Positions 24,927 through 37,408 of a stretch of DNA of 64,000 nucleotides are shown here, one piece after another. Location: positions 33,224,368 to 33,288,367 of the forward strand of contig CP099841.1 of the NCBI GenBank assembly GCA_030062745.1. Reading direction: 5' to 3'. Within the stretch, counting starts at the first letter, position 1; every line of letters starts with the position of its first letter. Position numbers and translations under genes: made by a program. A model generated the notes under the pieces. That model saw only the letters and a list, made by a program, of their open reading frames with translations. It made no database searches and was not told where the DNA came from. Source of the stretch: Capitulum mitella (Eukaryota; Arthropoda; Thecostraca; Pollicipedomorpha; Pollicipedidae).

Positions 24927-27900
24927 TCAGCAGCAGGTCGGCGGAGGGTACGGCGGGAACTTGCGGACGGCGTTTGTCCGGCTGGAGGGACACTTGTCCT
25001 CCTTGCAGCCGAGGAATGCGTGCAGGTCGTGGCTGCTGTAGAACGTCTGGTGGCCCAGCAACCTGAATGCGGCGACGTAACGCACCGTTAGGGCGCCCGA
25101 CCGATGGCTGCACTTCAGAGGCTGTATTTGGAAGACTAACGGAGACCCCTGAACCCACGCCCCGGCGCGTACCCTCCCCCCCTCCCCGCCCGCTCGCCCG
25201 CTCACCACTTGAGCATCCGTTTGTGACGGCCGCACTGCAGCGTCAGATCGTCCTCGGAGATTTTCCTCAGCCGCCTCGGTTCGTAGGCGCTCATGTCACT
25301 CATTAGCTGCGTGCTGTAACCAGGAGAGGTGAGACATTAGCCGTGGGGTTGGTAAGAACTGTTGCGAGTGCAGCCGTCCCGCGCGGTTTCAGGATGCCCG
25401 CCACTGGACGTCGTTTGTTCAAATGATGCCGCACTGAAGCCGCCGATTAGAGACACCAATAAAATGTCAAATGACTGAGTTACATTCATTTTTTTGTTGA
25501 TGAAGGGATTAGGAGCGGAAAATTTGTCATGCCTACGAACACTAAAACCAGACAAATCCGCGTATGTTCCTCAGCGTGAGTGAGTCTAGCGTCCTGGCTT
25601 TGGCGGACTCAGGGCTCGGCTCACTTAAAAGCGAACTCGTCGCGAATGCTGGCGGCGAGCTTCATGAAGTCCTCGTCCCAGCGGCGAACCACCATGTAGT
25701 TGGAGCAGAGCATCGGAGAATCCGACTGCGAACAAGGCGCACTTGGCTGGTCACCAGACTCGAGGCGGGATGGCAGACGGTATGTTTTAAGTCTACGACG
25801 TTTCGGAGTGCTTCTCGAAAGGTCTATGAAGTCAAATGGCATTCATGGCACCGGCAGACATTTACAGTCGCGATTTGGCCTCATAACTACTCAAACTTGG
25901 ACGCACTACGGTTACGTTAACCCACTGATATCTGGTGTCCCGTAAACAAGACACCAAACGATCGTCTTTAAAATGGTTACAGAACGAATTGTACGAATAC
26001 ATTTCCGCATGGAAAGTCAGAGGATGACCAGAACAATAAAATCATACCGAAATGACGCTCTAGACTACACCACCTGTGGTCCACGTGGCAAATCAGGTGT
26101 TTCGGTGCATTATGACACTGCCTGGAAGATGAGAGATTTAAAGACACAAAGAAAGCACGGCGTCCGAAGAAATGAGCCTACACTCTTCCTTGAACGTGTT
26201 ACGAATTTGGTACCATTCAGCGCCAATTCAATTCCAAAGCCGCTTTCCAGAAAATTAGCCTCCCTTGTCTGCGTCCCACTTCCGAGACGCTGATGGCCAC
26301 GTGTGGCACATGGCCTTTCAGGAGCTGATGCGGTATGCTGAGTGGCATTTCGCGCTCTTTTGAATGTCTTCATGACTTATGACCAGCGTCGTAATCAGGT
26401 GGGGGCGAGGGGAGAATGAGTGCTGCGCGCCTCCCCTCCTCTCCCGCCTTAAGCAAAACCCTATCCAGAGAACGCGAGGCGGCCCCTTTCGGTTGATGGT
26501 GGCGATAGGATAGCCGATGGGACCCCTGCGGATGGATGCTGACCTGCTAGAGATCTCTCAAAGATATCTCCCAAAGAAGACCCTCGGAGAGGCCGAGGAG
26601 GCCGTTTCGGTGGCCCCTTGGGAAGGCCTCTTAGGACGCTCCGGGACGAGATGTAAACTCCTTCAGAAAAACCCCAAATGTCTTTTAGAAAAGGTCTCGA
26701 AGGTCCTTTCAAGAAGTCTTACCGGACCGTTTGAGGACGCCATGGGAGTTCCTTGACGATCGTATCCATGAGAAATTTCTGGCTTTCGAGGTATCTGTTT
26801 AGTGTATACTGCGTTGTGGAAAAACCAAAAAGGGGTTGCGGTGTCATAGAGCGCGATCCAGCCAACGGAGCAAGGGTTGTCAGATACCACGAGCAACAGT
26901 GTCGTGCCAGGGATGTCCTTCCAATCTGGAGGGTCTCCACCCACACGTGAGCTGGCAGACCGTCCAAATAGCACACAAAAAACGTAGCCACAACACGGGC
27001 GTGGTTGACTGGTTCGAAGGAATATCGGCTGCCACCGAATCTACGTCAAAGCGAAGTGTGGTATTGGCCGTTGTTTGCTTAGATCATGGACAGAGCACGT
27101 CCAAACGCGAAGGTTCTCTACGGCAGAAAAGCCGCGTATCCGGAGACGCCCCTGGACATGTCGCGTTTTCTTTTACGAAAACCGCCGTGTCAACATAAGG
27201 CAAACAGCCTGATCGGCATTTAGGACTCAGCGCGAAAATCTTTACGTTGGACGTGAGGGTGCTGAAAGAAGTCCGCTATGACCGCAAAGTGCCAAAAAGA
27301 AAAGAAAAACGCTCCAGGAGGAGGCCGTATTTTCTTTGTGTTTGTGGGCCCCGGGCGCTCAAAGACCTGAAGCTGACACCCTCAAATGCTGCTAGATTGC
27401 TCGCAGTTACACGAAATGTTGCCCTCATACACACAGACCCATAAGCAATTGCACAACACAGCAGCAATTCAACGTTATTTCTTAGTATAGGGTACTGGGA
27501 TTTCCTCAAACGTTCTGGGCTTTTCCGTATTAAAAAACGTAGTGTAACGGCAGCCTTTTGGTCTCCTGGATTCGTTGTTGTCGTCACAGAACCGACAAAT
27601 ATGTCATACGGCATAGCACGAATAGCTGCAGTGCAAAAATGGCTTTGCGATCCTCTTAACATCGAATACATAACACAGAAATTAGCATCCAAAGCTACGA
27701 AAAATGGTGCAACGCCTCATTGAAAAGCCCTTCCTGGACTTTCCTCTAATGAAATTAAAACTTGAATTGTCATAGTCCGAGTACGTAGAAAGAACGTTAC
27801 CAAACGTCGCCAGATTTCATTGTCCTTTCTCAAACCACCCACAAATGGCGAGGGAAAAAGCACAGGAGTTCTTAAGCCCATTTCTCCAGGACGGCTAACA

Positions 27901-28411
27901 GTCAATACCTGGCTAGAGACTGGCACATTGTCCGGATGTTCAGTGCCTTCTGAAACGTTTGATAAAACAACTGATATCACGGACAGTCACGAGCTGCATA
28001 ACCATCATTGCACACTGCACATACCGCACGGCCGCCGCCGTTGTTCTGTCGGATCCAGCCAACCAATCTCAGACGGGGAAGGTCCGAGGAAATTTTTCAG
28101 ATCCCGGGGGCCATGAATACAATGTTCTTGCCTTTTGCGCACTTCAGATATAGATTTATTGTGATGTCTGATGTATGTTTTAAGTGCTGCTGAGGAGAAT
28201 AGCCAGAAATGAGAAAAAAACTGTATCTGAACTTTGGGGAACCATTCCCACACAGTCCACAATTAGACATGCGACATGTTTCTTATGCCACACTGACCAT
28301 GGTGACGACCTCGAAGGTGACAGGGTAAGGCTTCCAGCGAGTGCCGCGACACAGGCTGCAGCAGCCGACCTCCTCCAGCTGGGGCTCCCGCACCTGCAGG
28401 TCCATCCGCTG
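24927..28411 (-). CDS. Unrecognised cysteine-rich protein, last four exons
   Basis: Four minus-strand exons fit together: 28411-28298 (38 codons, donor gtcagt), 25725-25625 (ends AA, donor gtgagc), 25313-25206 (donor gtgagc) and 25107-24927 (TGA at 24927). The phases 0, 2 and 2 match at every join, so 167 residues read through without a stop. Notable pieces are GCCSLCRGTRWKPYP in the first exon, SDSPMLCSNYMVVRRWDEDF in the second, EPRRLRKISEDDLTLQCGRH in the third, and FLGCKEDKCPSSR near the C-terminus. The density of Cys with basic residues could mean zinc binding or disulfides. I see no transmembrane segment. I do not recognise the family and assign no function. The first exon's link to the rest crosses a 2.6 kb intron and is the weakest join. 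Earlier exons must lie above 28411. Confidence 0.6.
26440..28000. other. Intron of the unrecognised gene, with a possible decayed element
   Basis: Several minus-strand frames of 80-140 codons lie in a row at 26719-27980, and 26460-26760 contains imperfect units of about 20 bp (CCCCTTGGGAAGGCCTCTTA type). No known transposase motif is visible. Probably a degraded repeat. Confidence 0.3.
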
Positions 28412-28923
28412 CTGGCGAAAGCAGAGGCGCGGTCAGGTGCGGCGTCGGCGACTCCCAGCTCCGCAGGGCTGGAGCCGCTCGCTCTCGGCCGCGACATCAC
28501 GACCTGGCGCGGCGGCGGCGGAAGCGGCGGAAGCGACAGCGGTGGAGAGAGGGGAGCCCGCCCACCCAGGCGCGTTCCTCCAGATGGGACTACGCAGTTC
28601 TGTCCAAACATGGCGACTTTTGCTGACGTTTCCAGGAATGATGCTTAGCCTGTACTTGCACTTTCATGGAAGCATGAGTCTATAGGCCATGCACTACCCG
28701 TCGGAGCACTTTGCCTAACCCAGCAATGACCCAGAGTTGGGGGGGGGCAAAGTTCGCCCCGTGGCGAATTTTCCTAATATCTAAAAGTAGCATAGGAACT
28801 GACCAGAAGACAATGCTATTTTATGCATGGCTGCAATCTGCACAGTTTGGTGTGAAAACAGCCATTAAGGTCATGCAAGTTCATATCAGAATGAAGTCAT
28901 GACAAAGCCAATCACAACTACAT

Positions 28924-30140
28924 TTAACCCTATTCCCGGCAGGGGGGGCTGAATTCGTCCCCCCTCGGGTTTTTTGCTTGCCAATTCTAGGCTTTTTAAC
29001 GCAGCTTCACGAAACTTGGTCACTTTTCCTAGCTATTCTTTCTACGTCCCGTGACAAAATTTCAAAATTCTATTTTGCACAGGGGCGGAGCCAGGCAACG
29101 TTTTTGGGAGGCACCTCATGCCATTTTTGGCCATGTTAAGGGTAAAAGGAAAACGTCCGCCAAAAACAGCGTTTTTAAGATAGAACTTAAAACTTTATAT
29201 GGATGTATAGCTAAATAGCTGGGCAATGTGCAGATGTAGTTTTGTTTTCCTGGGGTCATTTTACAAGTCAGGTCAAGGTCAAAAGTCAAAATTTGTTTTT
29301 TTCGCTATAATTTCGGCGCTGTTTTTTCAAATGGCAAACTCGGAATATATATGACGTAGAAGGGTGCCTTCTACTTGTGTACCAAGTTTTAGCCTGATAT
29401 CAGGTCGGGTCACGGAGCTATGACCTAAAATGTCAGTGCGCGTACCTTATATCGCAACAGCCATAAAACGAAATTTTTGAAATAGAGTGAATTCAAATGA
29501 TTGAAAACGTTTAAAGATAATATTAAATGCACACGTGATCATTCCAAGTGACCCCAAGGTCACTGGAAGTCATTTAAGGTCAAAGGTCACAAGTTGATCT
29601 GAGAAACGTGTGACCATGACATTTCCCCCTTTTTCATGTCCCTGGCACCGCCTATGCTAACATTATACAAACATTGTAATGCGATTTGTACTTCTTTAGT
29701 ATAACATGACTAGCAGAAGCCAAAAAAGGGTGTTTGCCTCTTTTGTTCATTCAATCGTTAGAAAACTAATCCTCCTATTTTTGAAACCCTGTGAACGCCC
29801 ATGAATTTTCTCAAAATTTCAGATTTGCGGACCCATGGTAAAAGCCCTATCCACAATCTCTCGATTCATGCCAGTTTCATTTATCGGTCCATAACAATGG
29901 AGTTATAAGAAGTCCAAAAGTACCCCCCTTTTTGACATTTTTGCCTTCCTGTATCCACAAATTTTAAAATTCTAAAAATGTCTTTTTATAAAAATGTAGT
30001 TCACGTCACGGCAAATCGATTGCCGTTTGTTGCGATGAAATCGGACAAGTAGTTCTCGAGATCTCAGGGGGGGCCGAATCCGCCCCCCCCCCCCTGTCGG
30101 GAATCGGCCATACCGTCTAGCCCTCCGGGAATAGGGTTAA
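28924..30140 (+). mobile_element. TTAA-bounded non-autonomous element, family A, copy 1
   Basis: TTAA at 28924-28927 and 30137-30140 brackets 1209 bp. The ends are CCCTATTCCCGG and its exact reverse complement CCGGGAATAGGG. Just inside each end is a G-run/C-run near-palindrome. It is colinear with the copy at 45903-47122, with few differences by eye. There is no coding capacity. The pattern is that of a piggyBac-type MITE; transposase dependence is inference. It contains a perfect DR1 (AGGTCA-A-AGGTCA) at 29577-29589. Confidence 0.82.
29577..29589 (+). promoter_or_regulatory. Perfect DR1 nuclear-receptor-type site
   Basis: AGGTCAAAGGTCA is two AGGTCA half-sites separated by one base, the classic site for RXR heterodimers and HNF4. 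It is repeated at the same place in the second family A copy. Whether it is bound is unknown. Confidence 0.55.
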
Positions 30141-30323
30141 GACTGTTTTCATCTTCTTCGAATGTGCTTGTTCTTTGAGTCTATCTAAGAGCTGCAAGGT
30201 GCGGGCATGCCGTTATGCTTGTCTCCTTGTAGTAAGGGGTCATTATATATCAAACTCAACCTCACAATAGGTCATCAGAGCCGTCTGTTTGCCACAGATT
30301 GGACTGTATAATACTGGCGTCAT

Positions 30324-31108
30324 TTAACCCCATTTCCGAACGGCTAGATCGCATAGCCGATTCCCGGCGGGGGGGCGGATTCGCCCCCCCCCCAGATATC
30401 TAGAACTACACATCCAATTTCATCGCTACCAGCGGCAATCGATTTGCCACGACGTAAACTTTACTTTATGAAAAGAGGGTTTTGGAGTCTTGAAAGAGGT
30501 TGATGTGGGGGGGGGGGCAAAAAGTCAAAATGAAGGATGTTGTTGGATTTGTAATAGCTCTGCCGTTTTTGGGCTGATTTTGATGAAATTGCCATGAATC
30601 GGGAGCTTATGGTGAGCACTTTTACCAATGATCCACATATTAGAAATTCTGATGGAATTCATAGGTGTTCATAGGGTTTTGAAAACGGGAAAGTTAGTTT
30701 TTTCAAAAACTGAATTAACAAAAAGTTAATAACACTTTCCACCTTTTACTGGTCATCTCAGGCCGAAGAAGTACAAATTGTATTACACCGTTTGCAGTAT
30801 ATTGGAACAGGCGGTGCCAGGGACATGAAAATGGGGAACGGTCATGATCACATGTTCACCAGGTCAGCTTGCGTCCCTTGACCTTAAATAACCTCCATTG
30901 ACCTTAGAGTCACATGGAATGCATTTAATGTGACATCTTGAGTGCGTTTCATATCTTCTGAAAACATCTCCAATCATCTGAACTTGCTCTATTTCTGAAA
31001 TTCAATTTCACGGCTGTCGCACTGGACTACGCACACTGACATCTTAGGACATAGCTCCGCCACCCGACCTAATACCAACCTGAAACTTGTAGAGGGTACC
31101 CTTCTACG

Positions 31109-31158
<50 letters not shown>

Positions 31159-31583
31159 CGAGTTTTGCACTTGAAAAATAAGCGCAAAAATGACATCGTA
31201 AAACCACATGTTGACTTCTGACCTTGACCTGACTATGTGAAATGGACTCAAATTAACGAACTATTTTTGTATACTTGCCCAACTATTTACCTACATATCT
31301 TTATAAAATCGTAAGTTCTATCTGAAAAGCCCTAATTTTGGCAGTCATTTTCCCGTTACTTTCAACAGGGTCAAAATGACCTGAGATGCCTCCCAAAAAC
31401 GTTGCCTTGCTCCGCCCCTAAGCAAAATACACAACGGAATTTTGGTACGACACGTACAAAAATAGGTAGGAAAAATGACGAAGTTTCGCGAAGCTGTGTC
31501 GAAAACCCCAGAAGGAGGAAGCAAATAAACCCGGATTCCGCCCCACCCCCACTGCTGGGAGCGGTGAGGGTGGGAGAAGTTAA
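30324..31583 (-). mobile_element. TTAA-bounded element, family A, copy 3 (inverted, diverged)
   Basis: Begins TTAACCCCATTTCCG, followed by the blocks of the family's right end in reverse orientation (GGCTAGA, CCGATTCCCGGC, G-run, CGGCAATCGATTTGCC). The other end near 31540-31583 is decayed but still finishes at TTAA. It carries an expanded AT repeat. It lies 183 bp from copy 1 in opposite orientation. Confidence 0.7.
31111..31155. repeat. (AT)n microsatellite inside family A copy 3
   Basis: About 22 AT dinucleotides at the position where copies 1 and 2 have only ATATATAT. Confidence 0.95.
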
Positions 31584-32083
31584 GGTTGACCTGTGACCTT
31601 ATTCTTCATCAAACACACTTTTTTAGACCGTATGATGCACGTTGATCAAGTGACGTTCGATTGGAAAAATTCGAGCTAATTCTTGCTGAGATCAAACGCT
31701 GTACGGTATTGCCCTGATTTAGTCCTTGACCTATCAGGTGAGCCTTAAAAAAACATTGGGAATACCGATGTGGAGGATACACTTAGAGTGTCTAAGTCCC
31801 TTTTGATTTGGTGCAACTACAGATATAACGACAACCGTCCCCGATGACCATGAAAGGTATTAAAACTATGTATTTAACATTCATCTGTGACATTATGGTC
31901 AAAAAAGTTGCCCTTTGGCTGAACAATCAAAGTTGTCGATCGCGGTTTCAATAACTCACATCCGTCCAGTGCCTTATGAGAAGTCCCGGGAGATAATTTT
32001 TGCCCAATTCATTGAGGTTATGACAACTTCTACAGTCAAAGGCAGCTTAACATGTAATGTTTTTCGGCGATGAATAGAAAGAA

Positions 32084-33540
32084 TTAACCTTTGCCTGGCC
32101 GGGGGTCATGAGAACGTCTTCCGGTGCTTCGAGGATAGTCAGAAAATGAAGCAGCGCAGAAACATTAAACTTGCCGTAGCTTTTACACATCCTTTTTACA
32201 ACTTTTCTAACATTCCAACTTTGGATCAGCTCAGGTCACTGACCTAGGACAGGTCATGTCAGGCTATGCTAGAAAAGTTAAATGTCAGAACTTTTCGTTA
32301 AATATATGGATTAACTTAGAACTGGCTACACTGACAACGCGCGACAGATATCACAATTCTCCTGTCTCGATTTTTTTGGGGGTAATTCAAGGTCATTGAC
32401 CTTAGGTCAGGCAGACGTTTTGCCATTTCCAGGTTATCGACAAACACTGTGGGTCTACTTAGGTATTTTTGAATTCTGAATATACTATCTAGTGCTTCTC
32501 AGACCTTTTGTACATGTAAATATACTTTTTGAACCGTGACCTGGGGCCAACTCACGTTTTATGCCGAATTTTTATACCTGCGGCCGAATGCAGTTCATCG
32601 GTTTACAATTTTGGAGTGTTTATCAGTACCCATACGTGCTTTAGAAACACTGATACGTGGTAAGAGCTTACTTTTCAAGATGCACCCAATCCCATTTAAC
32701 CTAGGCTGACCCCATTTTGAAAAATGCTGCTTGTTTTCAATGTGTGCACGGTTTGCATGGTCACAAATGGTAAGAACACACCCATGCTTTCTGCCAGATT
32801 CTTACTGTCGAGTTGTCTTATTTTTGGTCGCCAAAATAAAAACCCCGGCCACCGCTAAAACAGCTTTCAAATATTCGGTTTATACGTTGCAGCCGCGCCC
32901 GCCACCCGATGTCTACGTCACTTAAATGAAGAGAATGACTGTAGGATCTTATGCTGAGCCGTGTCTGGTCAGTGACAATGCGTCAAATGATATGACAAAA
33001 ACCAGAATTTCCAGGCTTATATGCTTCAAAAGTTTGACTTTGTTTGACCTTTTGACCTTGACCTTTGACTTTGTTTGTTTGACCTTGTTTGACCATAACA
33101 TGGTGATTTCAGCCTTGATATGCATTCTGAACACATCTGCTGTATGATTTAAGCCAAACGATGCAAAAACACGGCATTTTCCCCTCGCTTTCAGTTCCGC
33201 GTGAAATAGCCAGATATGACCATAAGTGCTCTTTTACCGCACCAAACGGGTAAATGCGGCCTTCATTTTACGTCTCGCATATTTGGGGCCACGTGAACGA
33301 CTTGATTATTACGGCTTTCTGCTAAAAACGTCAACAGATGAAATGACCGGAGATGGTCTCTGATGACCTCAATATTGGCATGACTGAACTAAATCTGGGT
33401 GTTTTCTTATATTATCGCAAAGCACGTTCCAAGGACAGTCTTTATTTTTGCTGTTAGGCTTATAATTTTCAATGTTTCGGGAGGAGAGGAGTTCGTATGA
33501 ACCCCTTCCCCTCCCTGGCCCGGCGAAAGTGGATCCGGAG
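32084..33540 (+). mobile_element. Possible TTAA-type element, family D
   Basis: The left end TTAACCTTTGCCTGGCCGGG and right part CTGGCCCGGCGAAAG are imperfect inverted repeats. The ends resemble those of the element around 45724-48521. The interior is full of AGGTCA/TGACCT half-sites (32230-32270, 32390-32410, 33034-33100). The boundaries are approximate and the right TTAA is not intact. Confidence 0.35.
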
Positions 33541-36500
33541 GCCGGCCTGGCTAGGGTGACCCAAACCCTTTTTGGACACTACAACTACAAGGTTACACCC
33601 CATGGGCGTCAAACGTGAATACGTACAGCGCTTTTATGTCTACACTTTTTTGCCCCTTACTGCCTAATTTCACGAAAAGTATGTCCCTAAACTTGGCCAA
33701 GGAATTTGCTGAGGCACGTTTTCGCTAGAGGGCACAGGAATGTTTTTTTTCGCTGCCTCTTTCGCAAACCAACGAATGATATTTGTCACCACAACATTAA
33801 ATAGTCCTTTGTGACATGCCCTGTTGGAAGGAAACAAGACGCTAGGAAAACATGTCTTGCACGTAAAAACTGCATCCTTGCACAGACTTTGGCATCGTTC
33901 ACGGCCGCACCAGAATAAATAAATAATGAAATAAATGAATAAATAAATAAATAAATGGGTGTCCATTTTACATCGGAGGAGTAGCTGCGACGCTCTCAAA
34001 ACAACAACGTGACAGTATCTGTTCCGGCCCAAAGTTATCTATCTAGCTACTGTTTTTTTTTTAATTTTTACTATTGGGCATAATTCGCCTTTTTAACTCG
34101 GCTACGAAAAAAGTATAAAATGACTGGCTGAATCCATTCGAAAGTCATCGCAGGAAAACAAAGAGCAAACATCTATGTAGTGAGATTTGATAAAGCTGAG
34201 GTTCACATGATGAATGAAACTGAATAAATGAGTGAAAATGAAACCGCCATTTTGATGGAACCCATGCCGCTGATGTCGGGCACAGGCGCTAAGAAACATA
34301 TCACCTGCTCTCCAATAGCCGTAGCAGCGCACAGTTTGGTGAAAATAGGGGAACGCTTCATTCGGCATTTATCACTGAGGATTTTCGGAGCTAGTGAGTC
34401 CCTTGAAAATGAGCGGAACCAAACGCTGTGGACGTGGACCGACTGGCCAGGACAGTGTTAAAAAAGACGGTGTCCTGGGAATGGCGTCAGCGACCAAGTG
34501 TTCGTTAAATTGGCGACCATGTCCAGAAATAAGCGTCATTTAAGATTCGTCCCTCCCGATCAGTTTATATGTGTCTAGAAAATACCACTCCTGAGTAAGC
34601 TTGAATTTAGGTACGGTGATTTAGTTACTTCAAAAATATACTAGGACTATTCCGATAGTACTACCAGCTCTGTTGCCACTCGAACCTACCACTTTTTCTA
34701 CTGGGCCCTTCGTCCCACACCGGACACCGCTCTCCTGGCGACCACATGTGTTAAACCAATGACATTCCGTGGTCGCCAAAAGCGGTGACGAGAGGCCAAC
34801 CCGTGTTCATCGTGGTCGGCGCCCAAAAAGTTAGGCGTAAGCCTTGGGCGCCTTGATAGAATATGCGGATCGTCCATGGTGTAGATTTCAAATTCCAATG
34901 TTTGTGTGGGCAGTCGGACTACCTCGTTACTGCATAGGTTGTAAGTGAGGTGGTGTGAGGATGAACACCAAGAAAAGACGAAACACAGAGGAGGAAACTG
35001 TGGGCGATGCGAAGGTATAATGGCAAGAAGAGGGTAAAAAGAAGGTGTGTATGCGGCCACGGATGATGTCCATGGTCAGGTACCGAACAAAGCATATATA
35101 AACATATAAAGAACAAGCATGAGGGACATGAGCCAATGAAGATATTTCCGGAAAGCCAGTTTGCTCGCGGAGGACGCTAGTCAAGCTGGATAAGACATGA
35201 AGGTATGTACCCCGTACCTATTCAGTTTATGAAAATTTGGTTTTTTGCAGTGTTTTTATTTTCGTTTTCGCTGTGGAAACTGTCTTTCAGCTACTGACTC
35301 GAAATAAAAATAATGGCCGGTATGCACATTTTGGATAATTCCTTTTTGTGCGTCAAGACAATGATATTGCCATATGATACTCATTTCCCTGACAAAGTTG
35401 TGATTTGCGTGTATGTACTACCGAAGCTTGAGTCTTAAATTATCAAAACGTAGCAATGTTTTTGGAGCGTATATTTCAATTTATCATAAGTTTTTGTGCA
35501 ACTGCAACATAGCATTCTTATAACTATTATGACAAGACCATTTTTCCAACCCTGCTTTTTCTAGAGCCGTGGAAAGTTATTGTTGACTAAGTCTGGTTTT
35601 TCAACACAGATACTTCAGTGCTAGGCTTTGATACGCCAGTGCTTCCTTTCTTGTAAAAAACGTTAATGCAGATGTCTCATCCTTGGGGCATGAAATGGAG
35701 TTGGCAGCAGTTTAATCTGGAGATTTCCGTTAGTCGCAGTCATAGGCACAGTCTTACATCTCTGTTTCAGCCCCTCGTTTTTTGTGCTACCCAAAAAAAC
35801 ATCCTCAGCAACTAAATACGTGTAAAAGATTAGTCAAACTCAGAAGGGTTTTTATTTTCTCGGGTGCTACATTTGGCACAGTCATACCCCTTCAAGAATA
35901 ACAAGAGTCCCTCTCCCCCGGGCGACCAATTTTCAAAACTTGTATCCGGTCGGCGACCATCGATGACTTTTTGAGCCCTGGCCGCCAGGGCCTGACCGCC
36001 ACAAGGAGGCCTCTCCGTCCTGAGGTACACCCCGAGCGCGCCCGCAGGGCTTGCAGCGCGGCCCAGCTGGCGGGGCGGAGGCCAGCGGCAGGCGCTCTTG
36101 ACAGCCCGTGACAGAGGTCAGGGCCGAAACCGGGTGCCACCGCTGGACTCTGTTCTGGCCGACTTCGCCCACGGATCCGCCGCCCACGCCTGCCTCGGGG
36201 TCCGCACGACTCGCGGAAGTCCGACTCTGCACCGCAGTCAGTACTATTTGCACCATGAATCCGGCCTAGTGTTGACATCATACTGTCATCGTCTGAGGTG
36301 GCCAGCATCCACAGGGCGGAAAACGGCAACTGACGACCAGGCAACGGTACGCTGCCGACGAATGCGTGCACATTGGCAAGTATCGCACCTCCGGGACGCA
36401 TGGAGACCAAACTTCCGGGTGCGCGTCATTCGGCGAGCAGTCAACCAGTCCGGCACTGTACGTGTCTGACCTTACCGATCCCCATCTGCTTCGTCCTGTT

Positions 36501-37408
36501 CCTCTACGCCGCGCCGTGGTCCCACAGCACAGCCTCAGGGCTCGGCGCTCGAGCCGGCACCAGACACCCGACTAGGCTCCCGCACTGTGTATCTCCGTCG
36601 GGACGACGGCGAACGAGACCCCTGCACGAGGCCGGCTGCAGCGCCAGACACCGTGCCCCGCTATCTGGAGCGGTCGCCGCCGGGCAGTGCGACACGTTCG
36701 GCGGCGGCGGCGCTCACTGTGTACCAGGAACGGAGCGGGCCGTCTGCCGCACTGCAGGCAAGGTCGTCCGCTGTCCTCCTCCAACTGTTTATGTAAACCT
36801 TGTTGTAGTGTTTCCGCCTCGTTATCGTGTTCGCGAGTGCCCAAATGATCGACAGCAACTGCCGGGATTTTCAAATGACCTATTTTGTGGTAACTTTGAT
36901 TTGTTATTTGTTTCAGAGTTTCCATCACATGCCTAACCTGACACCTGGTGTAAAAATGTGTAATTATTTGAGGCAGCCAACACAACCGGCCAGCGTGCTA
37001 ATGCTGCTCTCCATCTGACTCTCAGACTAATGTGAACTTCACGATTTAAAGTTAAGGCAAACCTTCCGTGCAGAGTCGAAGGAAAAGGGTTAGTTCCGGG
37101 ACTTGGTCCATTTATGAAAGGTTTACCTTGTTATCCAAAGTTTTCCTTTATGAGCCTGAGCGCCAAACGAACGGTGTAAAAAAGTAAATGATCCTCCTCA
37201 GTCAGTTTGTCATAAACAGATTCAGATCGTACAAAAATGTTGCCGATCACGTTCCACTTTTTACGAATATCTGGGCTCATCAAATGTTGCAATAATGAAA
37301 CATTATGCTCTGAATTAATCCCTGATTTGAGACAGTGCGGGTCTTCTGTTAGCATTTACCGGACTGCGCCGTTCGTGGCGTCGCGCATCAGCTGACGATA
37401 GGACACGG
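33541..37408. other. Intergenic with GC-rich patches, no gene supported
   Basis: An AATA/TAAA microsatellite lies at 33913-33956. Positions 35950-36250 and 36480-36770 are GC-rich and open in several frames on both strands. They could be exons or a CpG island, but no reading is recognisable and no pair of splice sites stands out. Confidence 0.4.
33913..33956. repeat. (AAAT)n microsatellite
   Basis: Imperfect AATA/AATG tetramer run. Confidence 0.9.

Noticed and set aside
26719..27980. Run of minus-strand frames that might be a transposase relic
   Set aside because: No catalytic motif or terminal repeats identified; kept only as a possible decayed element within an intron.
35892..36985. Several overlapping frames of 100-190 codons
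   Set aside because: Both strands open through base composition; no recognisable protein and no phase-matched exon chain.
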